A stretch of 64,000 nucleotides of DNA from assembly GCA_905250075.1 (NCBI GenBank), contig CAJNOP010000187.1:277152-341151 (forward strand), in the 5' to 3' direction. Made by a program: the position numbers and the translations under genes. A model generated the notes under the pieces. It made no database searches and had not been told where the DNA came from. It saw nothing but the letters and a program-made list of their open reading frames with translations. Source of the DNA: Rotaria sp. Silwood1 (Eukaryota; Rotifera; Eurotatoria; Philodinida; Philodinidae). Position 1 is the stretch's first letter. Every line of letters starts with the position of its first letter. Below, piece by piece: positions 11,901 to 24,401 of this stretch.

Positions 11901-14900
11901 TTAAAAAACTTTTAACTAATGAAACAATCAATTTTCGACATTTTAAAACAGGAGATTCACCATTAGTAAGTTTTATAATTAATAACAATAAAAAATACAT
12001 CTATTGGTCTGTAGCATGTTGCTTGTACATCATCATCATCAAAACATCGCCGTCAAATTTTTGAAATGTTAATTAGACGTGGTGCTCTTGTTAATGCTTT
12101 AAATACAGCGTAAGGAATTTTAGAATCCATTAGTGAATAAAAGTCTCTCGTTCCTTGTATCTCGACTACTATATATGCTAGAAGTCTGAACATTTGTGTG
12201 TACATACTGTACTAAGAATCTAGTGCTCGCTCAAGCATGAAGTTGCTTCGATTGCTTAAATACAACAAGAACTATGATGAAAGGTGCCTATTTGTGCTTC
12301 AAGGTTTTGCCTAAAAAAGATTGCCAACTAAATTTTTCGTTTCCTGTTATCAAGTACATGCATGGTTATTTCTTGATATTTTAGCATGCAGGTAGAACAC
12401 AGTCTTACGTTCTTCTTTATAATCAAACTATCAGATAACTTAATCAAGGATGGTTGTCTTTGTATATTTATCTACAGACAAAGCTTAGTCATAGGAAACT
12501 GACTACAATTCTAGAAAGGGTGCGTTAACTTTGATACAATTAATACGATAGATAACCAGAACAAACTACTAAAGAGTGAAGAATGAACCAGCACACACAG
12601 TTCTTCTTTTCAGAGGTATAAAGTTACAAGAATAAATAGGTGTGATCTATCACCACTCATCATTTAAGCAATCAAAATTGTCAGAGTTCCAGTAAGTACA
12701 GTAGCCGAGATACAAGAAGTGAAAGACTTTTATTCATTACTGTGGTTTTTGTTGATTATATTTTTCATTTTTATATTAGACAAATGGCTCCTATTCATAT
12801 ATGTGCTGCAGCTGATCATGATGATCTTTTAGAAATTTTATTCAAACATAATGCTGATGTAAAGATATAAATCTTGTTCGTTGATTTTTTTAAAATAAAT
12901 ATTCGAAAATTTATAGATTAATTTACTTGATGGTCAAGGACAAACTTCATTACATCATGCAGTTAAAAATGGACATTTGAATGCTTGTCGATTTTTAATT
13001 ACTCATAAAATTGATACTTCAATTGTATCATCTTATGGACAAACAGCACTAGATATGGCTTCGGCATCAAATATTCAACAACTATTAATGAGTAAGTAAT
13101 TAGAAAAAGAAATTTTATTGTAATAAAATTAAATTTCGTAATTAGCCTATGAAAATGAAAAAGTTATACTAACACCAAACATAACCGATCTTCAATTACA
13201 ATTACTTGAAGCATCAAAATCGGGTGATCTTGATGTTGTTAAGGTGTACTATTTAATCTCATATAAATTCTTTTTTATTTATTCGAATTTTTGTTGTTTT
13301 TTGTTAAGCGTGTACTCACTTTCAATCCATCATTAGTTAATTGTCGCGATGTTCAAGGTAGAAATAGTACTCCACTTCATTTTGCTGCTGGATATAATCG
13401 TTTACAAGTTGTTGAATATTTATTAGCAATGGGTGCTGATGTAACAGCAAGAGATAAAGGTAATGAAATCAAAACCAGTTTTTGTATTTTGTATAATAAT
13501 CATTTCATCGTTTTTTTATTATATTGGTAGGTGGTCTTGTTCCTTTACATAATAGGTATAATAGAAGAAAAGTAATCCTATGTATTTGTATATCTCTTTT
13601 TCTTCTAGTTGTAGTTATGGTCATCTTGAAGTTACAGCACTTTTACTTAATAATGGTGCATCATCTCAAGTAACTGATTTATGGAAAGTAACACCATTAC
13701 ATGAAAGTGCAGCTAAAGGAAAATTTGAAATATGTAAATTACTTATTAAATATGGTGCTGATATAAATAAAAAGAATCGTGATGGTGCTACACCACTCGA
13801 TTTAGTTAAAGATCGTGATAGTGATGTAGCAGATTTACTTCGTGGTGATAGTGCTATTTTAGAATTAGCTAAAAAAGGAAATTTAGAACGATTAAGAAAA
13901 TTATTAACTCCAGAAAATGTTAATTGTCGTGATCCATTAGGAAGAAATAGTACACCATTACATCTAGCTGGTAAATAGATATAAATATTTTGTCTTTTCT
14001 TTAAAGTTTTGAAGTTTTTTTCCTAGCTGGATATAATCATTATGAAATAGCGCAATTTTTATTGGAAAACGGTGGTAATCCCAATGCTGTGGATAAAGGT
14101 GGATTAATAGGTAATTTATACTTAATGTCTAGAATTAAGCTCACCCTCTAGAGCAGTCGATCGGGTCCTACATTTTCGGACCCACTTAAACCGCACCGTA
14201 ATACTCTCAATGAAATTTTCTAATCGAAATCGGATAATTGGCCTGAACGTACGAGAAACTGTTTTCCTGTTTTCTGTATTCGATGATTAGTGTACAACTG
14301 GTCCAAAATAAACGATGATGTTTTCGAGAGATATTTCGTAACACAAAAGTCAAACGTATTGTGGTGAAAAAAAAGTTTCACAACAATGTATTATTTATTG
14401 TTTTCTATAATGTTGAGAAATTAGTTCAAATCAAGATAGTGATTTTAATAGTCAATGGAGTTTTCTATCTAATACATTCGTTAACAAGATTTTATGGACG
14501 AACTATTATAGTGATGTTTCTAAAAAGTCAGGGACGATAGTTCTCAAGTCTTAGAAACTATTTTTTAATAATTCTATTTTAATGAGAGTAAAATTGTGAA
14601 CCAAATAAGAAGTCGTTGCATTTTCTATGACCTCTTGTTCAACAGGTTAAAACTGTCACAAAAACCGAAAGAACCGTTGTTGATGACTTTTTCATAAAGT
14701 TTGGTTCTTTTTATGCCTTTCGATTTTTAAAGGAAGACTATAAAAAAAGAACGACACTCACTGTTGTTCAGAATGTTGTGCTTTTTAAATTGGCATTGTT
14801 AGAAAAATGATCTTCTAGGACATGAAAACTAATGTGTCTAATCTTTTTAAAATCCTGCTGTCATAATTCATATATGAAATCTTGATATAGAAAACTTTAG

Positions 14901-17842
14901 ATAAAAAATTTCATTCTCTATTACAATCACGATCTGGATTTGAACTAGGCTCCTAGCATTATTAAAAAATATGTTGAAAAGAAAATGTTAAACTTTTTTC
15001 CGCTGTTATAGTTCATTTGGCAGCCTAGAACTCCCTGTGGATCTTCGCTCTATAGATGTAATTTCTTTTTGTTTGAGAGAACACGCCAGAATATAGAGTC
15101 TGACAGATCTTTTTTTCTGGCTTATGTTGCGGAAATAACGATAGCAAGTTCAATATCTCAAAATAGTCTAAAAAATGAAGTGATCATGTATCTATAAAAG
15201 TGTTTTCTTATACAATAATAAAAACAGCTTAATTCAAAAATCAAACATTACAGATTTACATGCTCTTTCAAACAAAACAAGCAATTTTTTATGATGAAGC
15301 TCCTTTGAGAATTCTAAGATGTGCGATCAGAAGAGCATAAATAAATAAATAAGACATTTCGCTTTTTTTGAGAAAAACCTATTTGTCAAGCGAAAAATGA
15401 CAAAAATCATGTGAATGGGCAAAAAAACGAGGTACCAAATAAAAAAACCTATATCGTGTATGAGAAAGTAAACCGCAGGCTATTTTCTCATGTACTTATG
15501 TCAAGTTTCATTTTTTTTTTCTAACGAAAATTGATTTTATTTTTTTGACAGGCGAGGAATCACAATAATTTATTATTTTATTTTTCTTAGCTCTTCATAA
15601 TGCATCTTCATTTGGTCATGTTGATGTAGCTACTTTATTAATAAATTATCATTCCGATGTTAATGCTCGTGATAATTGGTCGTATACACCTTTACATGAA
15701 GCAGCATCTAAAGGTCGAACTCAATTATGTTCTTTATTACTTGCTCATGGTGCAAATCCACATCTTCAAAATCAAGATAATCAAACTCCATTAGATTTAG
15801 CTACAGCTGATGATGTTAAATCATTACTATTAGATGCAATGTCAACTCCAATAACTCCAACATCACCAACTAGTAATCGTTATCAAACAACATTAACACT
15901 TGCAACTCGTGAAACAACATCAATACTTGGTGCAGAAACTACGACTAATAGTAATAATAATTCAAGACAACGTTTGGCATCTGCATCAAGTCTACAACAG
16001 TCAACTATCCAACGTCATCTACCGATTGGCGATGGTAGTATGAGTTTAATTACAGATGATGAACGTCGAGAACAAGCACTTCATATGACAATGGATGAAT
16101 TTTTAAGTTTATGTCAATTTCAATCAAGTCAACAACAAGATTCATTAAGAGAATTATTCGAACGTGAACATATAACACTTGATATACTTGCTGAAATGAC
16201 ACATAATGATCTAAAAGATATTGGTATTGTTGCTTATGGTGAACGACATAAATTACTCAAAGGTATTGAACGATTATATAAACAAGCAAAAGATCCATGG
16301 TCAAATATACCTGATAGAGGATCAGTTTTTATTGAACTTGATTCAAACGATCAAGAATATCGACTTGTTGAAGATGAAGTAATTTAAAAAATCTTGACAT
16401 AAAAATTTAAGTTTATACAGTTTTTTTAAATTCTAGTTACAAAGTACTATTCGTGAACATAAAGATAATTGTGGTGGAATATTTACTCGTTATGTAGTAT
16501 TAAAAGTAATCAAGATTTTGTGTTTTTTTTACGTTCTTTTTTTTTGAAACAGAATTTAAGCAGAGTATTGATATAAGGTGACAGAAAACAGTTTAAAAAC
16601 AACGTACTTTTGATTTTTGTTCTATAATATAACGTACCTAGCTCAAATCTAGATAGTGATTTTAATAGCCAATAAAGTTTTCTTTTACAAAGATTTCATG
16701 GGTGAAATATGATGGTAAAGTTTTTAGAGGAACCGGACACGGTAACTTTCAAGTTTCAGAAGACTTTTTTTTAACAATATTAATTTAAAGAGAACAATAT
16801 TCTTAATAAAATGAGAGATTGCTGTATTTTCTACAATTAGGAGGTTAAAATTAAGACAAAAATAACGAAAAAAAAGACGTTTTTAAGCGACTTTTTGATA
16901 AATTACTTCGCCATCGTAGTTTATCTATGAAAACTTGATTGTCTATTAAAACTACAATCTACATTCAATCCAAATACGTTTTTATTAAGCTTTATTTCAC
17001 CACCACACGATCACAAACAGTCTATCGGTATCGTCTCAATATATGAAATACTTCCGAAGATTACGTAAAACAATGATAAAAAAGTGTATCCCAAGATAGA
17101 TAGAATAAAACAGTTTCTGCGTTATAAGCAAGAGCAGTTACATCGTGTTTTATAATTTATTTCCGCAAGGATTGCCCTAACAGCTTTTATTTTTTATTTC
17201 AAATTAGATTGAAAAAATTCGTAATCGACGTTTATGGGATCGTTATTGTCATCGTCGAAATGAAATTCAAGATGATAATAATGGTCATGAAAATGAACGT
17301 TTACTTTTTCATGGTTCACCTTTTCTTCATTCAATTATGCATAAAGGTTTTGATGAAAGACATGCATCTATAAGTGGAATGTTTGGTTAGTTCAACTATT
17401 TTTATTTATATCTTTCAATGACAGAAATATTTGTTTCTTATGTCCTGTAGGTGCAGGAATATATTTTGCAGAAAACTCTTCAAAATCAAATCAATATGTT
17501 TATGGTATAGGTGGTGGAAATGGATGTACATTACATAAAGACAAATCATGTTATTTATGTTCAAGGTAAAACAAAAATGAAATTTTTCGTCTTAGTATTT
17601 TATTTAAATGAAATGTTTTTAGACAAATGCTATTGTGTCGTGTTTGTCTTGGACGATCATTTTTACAATTTAGTGCATCAAAATTAGCTCATGCACCACC
17701 TGGTCATCATTCAGTTATAGGTCGACCAACACAAGGTGGTCTGGCTTATCCCGAATATGTTATTTATCGTGGTGAACAAGCTTATCCTGAATACTGTATT
17801 ACATATAATCTTTTAAATCCAGTGAATAACGACAATGAATAA
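8999..17842 (+). CDS. TNKS: Tankyrase, poly(ADP-ribose) polymerase with ankyrin repeats and SAM domain
   Basis: Poly-ADP-ribosylates partners that bind its ankyrin clusters (Wnt, telomere and spindle roles in other animals). The ATG at 8999 opens [20 protein letters not shown]. Five ankyrin clusters follow across many exons: ARC1 (8999 to ~10520), ARC2 (~10580-11790), ARC3 (~11840-13090), ARC4 (~13145-13850) and ARC5 (~13850-15840). Repeated blocks such as [20 protein letters not shown] and [14 protein letters not shown] are typical. A Thr/Ser/Asn-rich linker leads to the SAM domain ([12 protein letters not shown] to LLKGIERL). The catalytic domain shows the H-Y-E triad: [25 protein letters not shown] and [10 protein letters not shown]. 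It also has the tankyrase CHCC zinc motif ([13 protein letters not shown] then CRVC). There is no HPS-rich N-terminus, so it starts directly at ARC1. ARC3 is the most divergent cluster, as in vertebrate tankyrases where it does not bind peptide motifs. The stop is at 17840-17842. Confident call. Confidence 0.95.
9138..10134. other. Long first intron of tankyrase
   Basis: Splits the first ankyrin repeat (SSG | [11 protein letters not shown]) in phase 1; donor GTAAG at 9138, acceptor TTGTAG ending at 10134. Roughly 1 kb of AT-rich sequence. I see no element with clear ends and no coding similarity; the open frames at 9190-9500 on both strands look accidental. Confidence 0.75.
10921..11437. other. 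Tankyrase ARC2 intron
   Basis: Intron of about 0.5 kb between KDKGGL and [11 protein letters not shown], with the acceptor TATTTAG just before GTTCCATTACATAATGC. AT-rich; nothing recognisable inside. The donor is placed at about 10920. Confidence 0.7.
12115..12779. other. Tankyrase ARC3 intron filled by a MITE
   Basis: Intron of about 0.66 kb between [11 protein letters not shown] and [11 protein letters not shown]. Almost the whole intron is a terminal-inverted-repeat element described separately; only a few tens of bases at each end are ordinary intron. Confidence 0.75.
12128..12746. mobile_element. MITE-like element, ~0.62 kb, with ~70 bp inverted ends
   Basis: The left end (12128-12200) reads ATTAGTGAATAAAAGTCTCT, then TTGTATCTCGACTAC. 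The right end (12670-12746) is its near-exact reverse complement (GTAGCCGAGATACAAG, then AGACTTTTATTCATTACTG). Similarity continues inward as GAAxTCTGA and GATTGCTTAAAT on both arms. There is no open frame inside. Superfamily unknown because I could not fix the terminal base and target duplication. Confidence 0.75.
14111..15590. other. Tankyrase ARC5 intron (1.48 kb) with an intron-shared repeat
   Basis: Phase-1 intron between DKGGLI(A) and [10 protein letters not shown]; donor GTAATT at 14111, acceptor TTCTTAG ending at 15590. The stretch 14390-14710 is similar to part of a later intron of this same gene (16615-16910). The rest is AT-rich with no recognised coding or element ends. Confidence 0.75.
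14390..14710 (+). repeat. Repeat copy A shared between two tankyrase introns
   Basis: Direct similarity with 16615-16910. Shared landmarks in the same order are TTCTATAAT, AGATAGTGATTTTAATAG, AATGAGAG with TTGC(T/A)TTTTCTA, AGGTTAAAA and GACTTTTT.ATAAA. Identity is moderate with indels, so the copies are old. It is either a dispersed non-autonomous element or an intron-to-intron duplication. Confidence 0.65.
16505..17207. other. Tankyrase intron before the catalytic core (0.70 kb)
   Basis: Between FTRYVVLK and [13 protein letters not shown]; donor GTAATC at 16505, acceptor AAATTAG ending at 17207. It holds the second copy of the repeat shared with the ARC5 intron. Nothing else was recognised. 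Confidence 0.75.
16615..16910 (+). repeat. Repeat copy B shared between two tankyrase introns
   Basis: Partner of 14390-14710, same orientation. Best block: TAGATAGTGATTTTAATAGC followed by CAAT and AAGTTTTCT. A later block runs AATGAGAGATTGC, TATTTTCTAC, GGTTAAAA, then GCGACTTTTTGATAAA. Confidence 0.65.
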
Positions 17843-17947
17843 ATGTTTTTTTTTTCTCGATATTGTATAAAGACTAAATTTAAAATATATGTAACAGAAG
17901 GGGCGATGTGTTTTTTTTCGAATAAAGGCAGCTGTTTCACTTTTATG

Positions 17948-18688
17948 TTAAAATGAATTGTGACGTTCATGTAGAATTCCAAACTCCACTCTCGAAGGAT
18001 TTTGTTCTTCATCCTCGAATTGTAACGGTCCTAATTTGATATGTTCAATAGGTGCTGCTGGAAGAGTAACAAGAGTTTGAAGAATACTATATGTATGTAT
18101 GTCATCAGGTGATGTTGACGATGTTTGATTAGTACGCATTTTTTGTACAATATTGTCAACTTCCATTAATGCCATTGCAAGTCCGGCTTTAAATTTTCGT
18201 TTACGGAATGTAAAAATAATCTGTGAACAGCCAAGAAATATAAAGACAACGATATACAATGTAAGAATAAGAAAATGAGTACGATATGCATTAAAATTAA
18301 CACAAGCAGTTATTGCTGCTGTATTATTCTTATGTTCACATTTTTCATAATGATATGATTCTGAACCTAAATGTTCTGAACAAATTATAGCACATATTCT
18401 ATATTGTCCTTCAGCTAAATGTTTTAATTCAAGTGAATTTCTCCAAAACGTTAAATTTTGTTCTGGCATAAAATACGGTTTTTCACGATTACGACAAATT
18501 GCAAATTTATAAGCTTGACATGATCGTTGATAAGCTTCGCGAGCTATTTCAAATTGTACAGTAGCCGAGTGAGCATCATGTATACGAGCACGAAGATAAA
18601 ATGGATTTTCAACTATAATTTCTTTACTACTTCCTAAGATTTGAGTAGAATATGTAAGTATAAAAATCATAAGTAACACCATCATCAT
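17948..18688 (-). CDS. Unknown single-pass type I membrane protein with FNIII-like ectodomain
   Basis: Single-exon frame of 246 residues, tail-to-tail with tankyrase 105 bp away. Residues 1-20 form a signal peptide (MMMVLLMIFILTYSTQILGS). An ectodomain of about 120 residues has six cysteines and a fibronectin-III-like stretch (LELKHLAEGQYRICAIIC). One membrane helix (FLILTLYIVVFIFLGCSQII) is followed by a basic stop-transfer FRKRKFK and a cytoplasmic tail of about 80 residues rich in Ser, Thr and Glu. The CAIIC...C pattern at the end of an FNIII-like fold before a helix resembles the membrane-proximal part of invertebrate LRR/FNIII receptors, but no LRRs are present. I do not recognise a specific family. 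The start is chosen because it gives a clean signal peptide. Confidence 0.75.
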   Translation of the reverse strand: MMMVLLMIFILTYSTQILGSSKEIIVENPFYLRARIHDAHSATVQFEIAREAYQRSCQAYKFAICRNREKPYFMPEQNLTFWRNSLELKHLAEGQYRICAIICSEHLGSESYHYEKCEHKNNTAAITACVNFNAYRTHFLILTLYIVVFIFLGCSQIIFTFRKRKFKAGLAMALMEVDNIVQKMRTNQTSSTSPDDIHTYSILQTLVTLPAAPIEHIKLGPLQFEDEEQNPSRVEFGILHERHNSF

Positions 18689-19552
18689 TCAATTGTTTTT
18701 GTTTTTCTTTGCTACATCGACAGACGACCAACTAATATACAAGTAATAAATCTATTTTTGCTATGATAAATAAGATATACATTTGCACTGTAGAGGAAAA
18801 TAATTCATTACTCTTTTTCTCTCTGTTTTTTTTTGCCCTATCCTACTCGCTATATTCTTATTCATGCTATTATCTAGCATAGACAGAAGAATAAAAAGAA
18901 GATAGAGAAAGTAGCCAAAACATTGCTTTACTACAAACAAAAATTTTCAGATAATTGCTTTATTTTAATCAAAAGACTCGGTTCTTTTTTGTCGAACATT
19001 GATAAAGTAACGTTTATAGTTCATATTGATAAGACATGATATCCAAGAAAAACAAACAATCTTCTTTAAAGTAGAACACTTGACCTTACTCAAGAACTCT
19101 ACTGTTAGATCAATAATGAAAAATATTATTGTAGTTTTATAACAATATCTTGTTGTTTACGACTGAAACGTTTTAAGTATATATAATAACAAGAGACATA
19201 AATTTCTATTGTAAGTTTGAGGTTGGACAATAGAAGTATAAGCATCTAATAATAATATAATTTAGATGTGCTCTTTATTTTTTCAATAAAGAAACAGATA
19301 ACATGTGCAACTGATCAATAATCAAAATTCTTTATTAAATTCAAAAGTCACACTTTAAAGCAGAATTATCTATGTTTGCTATATGAATATGAACTATGCA
19401 TGCACCCTCCTTCATTAATCACGAAAAAAATCTACTTGATTGAAATATAATGATGAGATTATAGTGTGTTTTTTGTTAAGTTAGATGTCATATGAACCAT
19501 TTGATATATATATATATTTAAATAATTCGTATTTGTTTTCAATTTTATAATA
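18689..19552. other. Intergenic region, nothing recognised
   Basis: About 0.86 kb of AT-rich DNA between two minus-strand genes. It should hold the promoter of the membrane-protein gene (just above 18688) and the 3' end of the small gene. A short TA run lies at about 19506-19517. No coding similarity or structured RNA was recognised. Confidence 0.5.
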
Positions 19553-19828
19553 CTATTCATCTAATTTTTTGGCTCGCTCATGTTTTTTCATTTTAGCAGC
19601 CACTTGATGATTATCTTTTTCTTCTAATAGTTTAGCTTGTTTAAAACTATTTGTTTGATGAATTGCATCTAATTCCGATGGTGTTAAGGAACCACGATGA
19701 GATGGATCATAGGTAATACCTGAATCAATACCAGCATTGATACTATTTCCCTGTCCATTCGAAGAATCGATAGCCTGACGATCACTTGAAGCTTTGTTTG
19801 ACATAATAATGCACAATATTTTATTCAC
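19553..19828 (-). CDS. Possible small hydrophilic protein, 83-91 residues
   Basis: Open frame of 91 codons; the second ATG (residue 9, MSNKASSDRQAID) is the better start because the first eight residues are hydrophobic and unlike the rest. The middle is Gly/Ser/Asn-rich. The end is strongly charged and probably helical (SFKQAKLLEEKDNHQVAAKM, then KKHERAKKLDE). The higher codon regularity and composition compared with the flanks argue that it is real, and the 3' flank is AT-rich as for other genes here. No family recognised. Extra 5' exons cannot be excluded. Moderate confidence. Confidence 0.5.
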   Translation of the reverse strand: MNKILCIIMSNKASSDRQAIDSSNGQGNSINAGIDSGITYDPSHRGSLTPSELDAIHQTNSFKQAKLLEEKDNHQVAAKMKKHERAKKLDE

Positions 19829-22800
19829 ACAACAATAATTGTAATAACAAAAAATTGCTTTATATATAAGCTCGTAATTTTAATTCTGTTACCTTTGATA
19901 AACAAGAAAAATATATGTATAGGATAATGATAAAAAACAAATACTACTCTGTGATCTCAATGAATATGAAAAACGTTCTCATCTCGTGTACGCATTACTG
20001 TTATTACTTTTACTGTTGAAAAACATTTTTCTCTCTCCATTCGATTGACAACGTCGACATCCACGTATTCACTGGCTGATGTCTACAGAAAGAAAAAAAA
20101 AACAGAAGAACAATAAGATAAGAACGAGCAAGCTTCCTCGTTTTATTTTCGTTAAATGCACGTCTACGACATGCAAGTAAATGACGTTTCATCGTTCTCC
20201 AGGGCTTCTAACGGTATGACAGGCAACTAAAAAGAAAATGTTAAAGATACACAAATGAGTACGATGCAAAGAATGACATATGAAGAAATATTAACGAATA
20301 ATCGAGAAAAAGAAACAAGTTTTGTTTTGAGTTCAAAAAATATTATTGCTATAATATTACAATTAAAGGAAAGTCATAATAAAAAAAAAGTGCGCAGTTC
20401 ATGTATATATTTTTAGCAGTATAAAAAGATAAAACATTAAGTTAATTTGTATGTAATTGAAGATTATTTTATCAATGTGTTTTGATTAATAAGTTTTTTG
20501 TGTTATGTATTGAAACAATATTTACAAACAGTTGTTCTTGCCTTGTTGAATCTATATTTAGTCCTACAGAAAGAGAAGAATGTAGGTATACAGCATATAA
20601 GGACGAATTGTTTATCATAACAATCATTGTATAATTAATAGAGCACTGCGCAAAGTCGACCTTGTTGACTCCAAGTATCTCCGTATTATCTGTTGGAGTT
20701 CGACCTCGAGAAAAGTTTAAAAATATTTTTGACTAATGTATATACTTCTTTTTTGGGATACTTGCTAATGAGAATGTTTCTCTGATGTTTTCTTTTTTTT
20801 TTGAAACTTATTTTTGGATCTATAAAGTAGTGTGTTTGTTTTTTATTACATAACATATGAAACATAACTTTTTTACTATGTTAAAGTAAAAATATTCGGC
20901 TGTTTTTATTAATGTAAATATGACTTCGAAAATATTCTTTTTAATGACGAAGTCGATGTCGAGTTTCTGAATTCGATCTAGAACTCCAATTAAATATTGT
21001 TTTTTTGTGTGAGTTATAAATAGACTGTTGCACACCATTGGAAAATGAATCATAAATGGTATAAATTGTTATTCACATACAGGCATATCTACACGATCTA
21101 TTGTTTTCTAATATTTAAAATCAGCGAAGAAAAAACAAAAATACATAATCTAAGCATAACTCGACCAAACTATTAAAATGTCATTGTGATTTCTGGATTT
21201 TTGAATTCAAATGAAGAGTATAAAAATATCGGTAAATAAATGTAAACATTTATACATATGATAATATGATCAATGTATTCTGGCTTTATAACTATTTATT
21301 AATGATGTTTTAGCGATATTTTTGAAAGGAAAATCTTTTACTTGAACAATCTTTTTTCTATCACAATCAAAGCAAATCATCTAATACGATCTATTCAGTA
21401 ACTAAAGTCGAATGTGTTCAGGCAAAAATCATCAATATTTTTACTATGATTAAGGCATATCAATTTAAAATATCAATCTATAAGCTATATATCCTTTTTT
21501 GTGAAAATTTCGCAACAAAGGTCTTGTATTCTCTTGTTTGTCCTTAATTGTAGGTCAATGCTGATATAGTTCTGTAATTTACACTTGATAGCTTAAAAAA
21601 CATTAGCGTTCAACCTATTCGACTAGATTGTATTTTTTTTAGTTTCCATCAAAGTTGTAGTTTTATTCAAAATTTTGTTCAGTTACAATACTGTCTAAAT
21701 AATATAGCTAATCAAATTGAGTTTCTTATTGTGTACTACTGTAAAACCAATTATGTATAAAAGAATGAGAAAAAATTATTTCAGCATTATCTTTTGATGT
21801 AATAGTTAATCATTTGAAGTTTATATTTATGGGAACTATTGGTTCATCAAATCAACTTGCAAGAAACTTATCAAGTTACTCAATTGATGGATTCTTGATA
21901 CAATATGATTTTTATATTAGTTGTTTTGAGAGAGATTTTAACATTGAATATTTTTTGTTAAATATTTGCTCCTGTAACATAACTTAGAAACAGCGAGTAA
22001 ACTGTTACTCATAAAAGGGAAAAGCAAAAAATAGTCGAGAAATTCATAAAAAAAAGAATAATTTAGAAAGAGCATATATTTTTCTGATACACATAGCATG
22101 TGAATTAGATTTTTCTTTTTAAATCAAAATTTCTAGATACACAGATTTTTATAAAATTGTATTAAAATTAATTTTGATAGAAAAGTGAAATTAAGAATAA
22201 CCTCCAATACAATAGTATTTGCCGAAATCTCAAGTCATAGTTTTCTATTCAGAAATATTGTAGAAAATTCAGGTTTTCCATGTTGAAAGAGTAAAGTCTG
22301 AGTTCCCAAAAACAACCTAGGAAAAAATTTTTCGAAATCAACTTTGAATAAACAAGTTTTTCATTAATTTCAAAAAACCTAGTCATCCAACTTAAGTAAT
22401 AGTTTCCAGATAATGAACGTATTTCCCTTGTTGTATTAAAAACTATTTTCTTAAACATCATGCAAATTTCTCTAGAAATTCCGATTAATTTAAAGATTTA
22501 TCTCAATGTTCTATCTATCTCATGTAAAGTAGTGCTTTCTATCAAAACAACGATGTTTTATTTACTTTTAAAGAATTCCTGAGAAACTTTCTAAAGTATG
22601 AAAGTCAACAAAGTTTTATAAAAACTACTTTCTCATCAATTTGATTTTCAAGGAAAAAATTTTTCTTCAGACTTAAGAAACAATGTAAGGAAAACAATAT
22701 GTTGCAAGAGCTCTTTTGAAGATGTTTTATATCGAACTTGTTTTTCATTCGAAATAAATACCAGAAAATTTTTTTCTTATGTTTTGGAAATGCATACTAT

Positions 22801-24401
22801 GCTCTTTCAATAGAAAAACAATAGACTTTCTACAATATTACTAATAGAGACGGAGAAAGGTCGAGAGAAATTAATTAACATGTCACTTGTACTCAATATT
22901 ATGCAGTCAAGCAACTGTTAAAAGAGAGTGTTCGGCAGCAGATCAAATTATCAATCATAGAAGATCTAATTTAGGTCTAACCACCATCTTACAAAGGCAT
23001 GACAAGGCAGCGAAAAAAAAATAAAAGTTGGGATGGGAAACAAAATATTCTTCCCATTTCGCCTCCGAATCCTAAGTGGAGAAGCATTGATCGAGATTTC
23101 AGATATTATTGTTGCATTGTACATGAAAGCATTTTCAGGATGTGATATGGGTTGAGAGTGCAAGAGAAAACATCCACCCTTGTATTATAAATTGTTCGAC
23201 TATTGTGAACATCGACCAAGTTTCGTAGATCCTTCTCGAAGTAGTGACCTACTCATAATAACATAACTATTATGGTCATCATTTGAGTTCAAATAAAGAC
23301 ATTATTATTGCAAAGTAAACATAATATTGTATTCATAATTTCAATAAATGGCTAACAAGCGAGCATCTCTTAATACTTATGATGACAGCTCTGTTTGAAA
23401 ACTTATGAAAAAATGAATCTTATCGCTTTCTAACGACTATTGGTCAATATTTCACGCATAAAACATTGGGTTTCAATGCAATATCAAATGTTTGTAACTA
23501 TCATGGGATCGAAGTTTTAATTATATTTTACCATTCATGTGTCTTGTTAAGTTTTTACTATAACTAGAAAACTTTGCACATGCGAATGTAAATAGAATAG
23601 GGTTGTGTAGAGTACTAGGACGAAACATATTCAATGGGATAGAATATTAAAGTCCAACTTTATAGAATTTCTCTCTGATAAGATGGTGCACTATGATGAT
23701 AAAAATAATGTTGATATCCGAACGTATGCCATCTTTAAGCAAGAACTCAAAATAAAAAACGAGCCTTTTATTTTTCTCCACCCTGAGTAACAAAAATAGT
23801 AAATATTTGATAAAAAGTGCTACACATAACAATGAATGTCAATCTTATCTTAAAACAAAAGGGTTAATGTTCTCGAAAATATTGAAATTCTTTTAGTCTG
23901 TTAACGTTTATGTCATCTTAGTATATTACTTTCGAAATGTTTATAATCTTCATATAAACTTTAACTACATCTTCAATCAGACATTTGATTAAACTTCCTT
24001 GAGTGTAGCTAACAGTCATATTAAATCATGGATCGACTTACGGACATTCTGGCTCATCGTATTATATATTGCGGTAGGAAATAGTGTTTGCTCAAAGAAC
24101 AAGTCCAAAAAAAGTGCACAAGACTTTTTATTCTAAAAAGATTTGAAAGTATATTATATATTACAACTAAGCTAAACTATTGCTACACGTGAACAAAATG
24201 AATTCATAATCTTGCATAGATCGCTATTCTCAATCTTTATGCAAACGAAGATGAAGAATCTCATAAGACGTTCTTTGTTGTCACATCTGTTTTAAAGAAG
24301 GAAAAACATTTCTTCTATTTTGTATTTCATAATGAATACTTTTTTTCAGAGCTATACTCACATTCATCTACTTTGAAACTAATCACAACCATTTGGCATA
24401 A
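19829..24401. other. Gene-poor 4.6 kb region
   Basis: AT-rich sequence with frequent stops in all frames. Short open frames (for example minus 20010-20192, 22249-22461 and 22966-23163) have no recognisable motifs or signs of splicing. A small imperfect hairpin around GACTCCAA...TTGGAGTT lies near 20665-20702. No transposon ends, tRNA or rRNA were seen. Distal regulatory sequence or decayed elements are possible. Confidence 0.5.

Noticed and set aside
14930-14965. Possible B-box (GTTCAAATCC on the minus strand) in a tankyrase intron
   Set aside because: The flanking bases do not form a T stem and there is no A box at a suitable distance.
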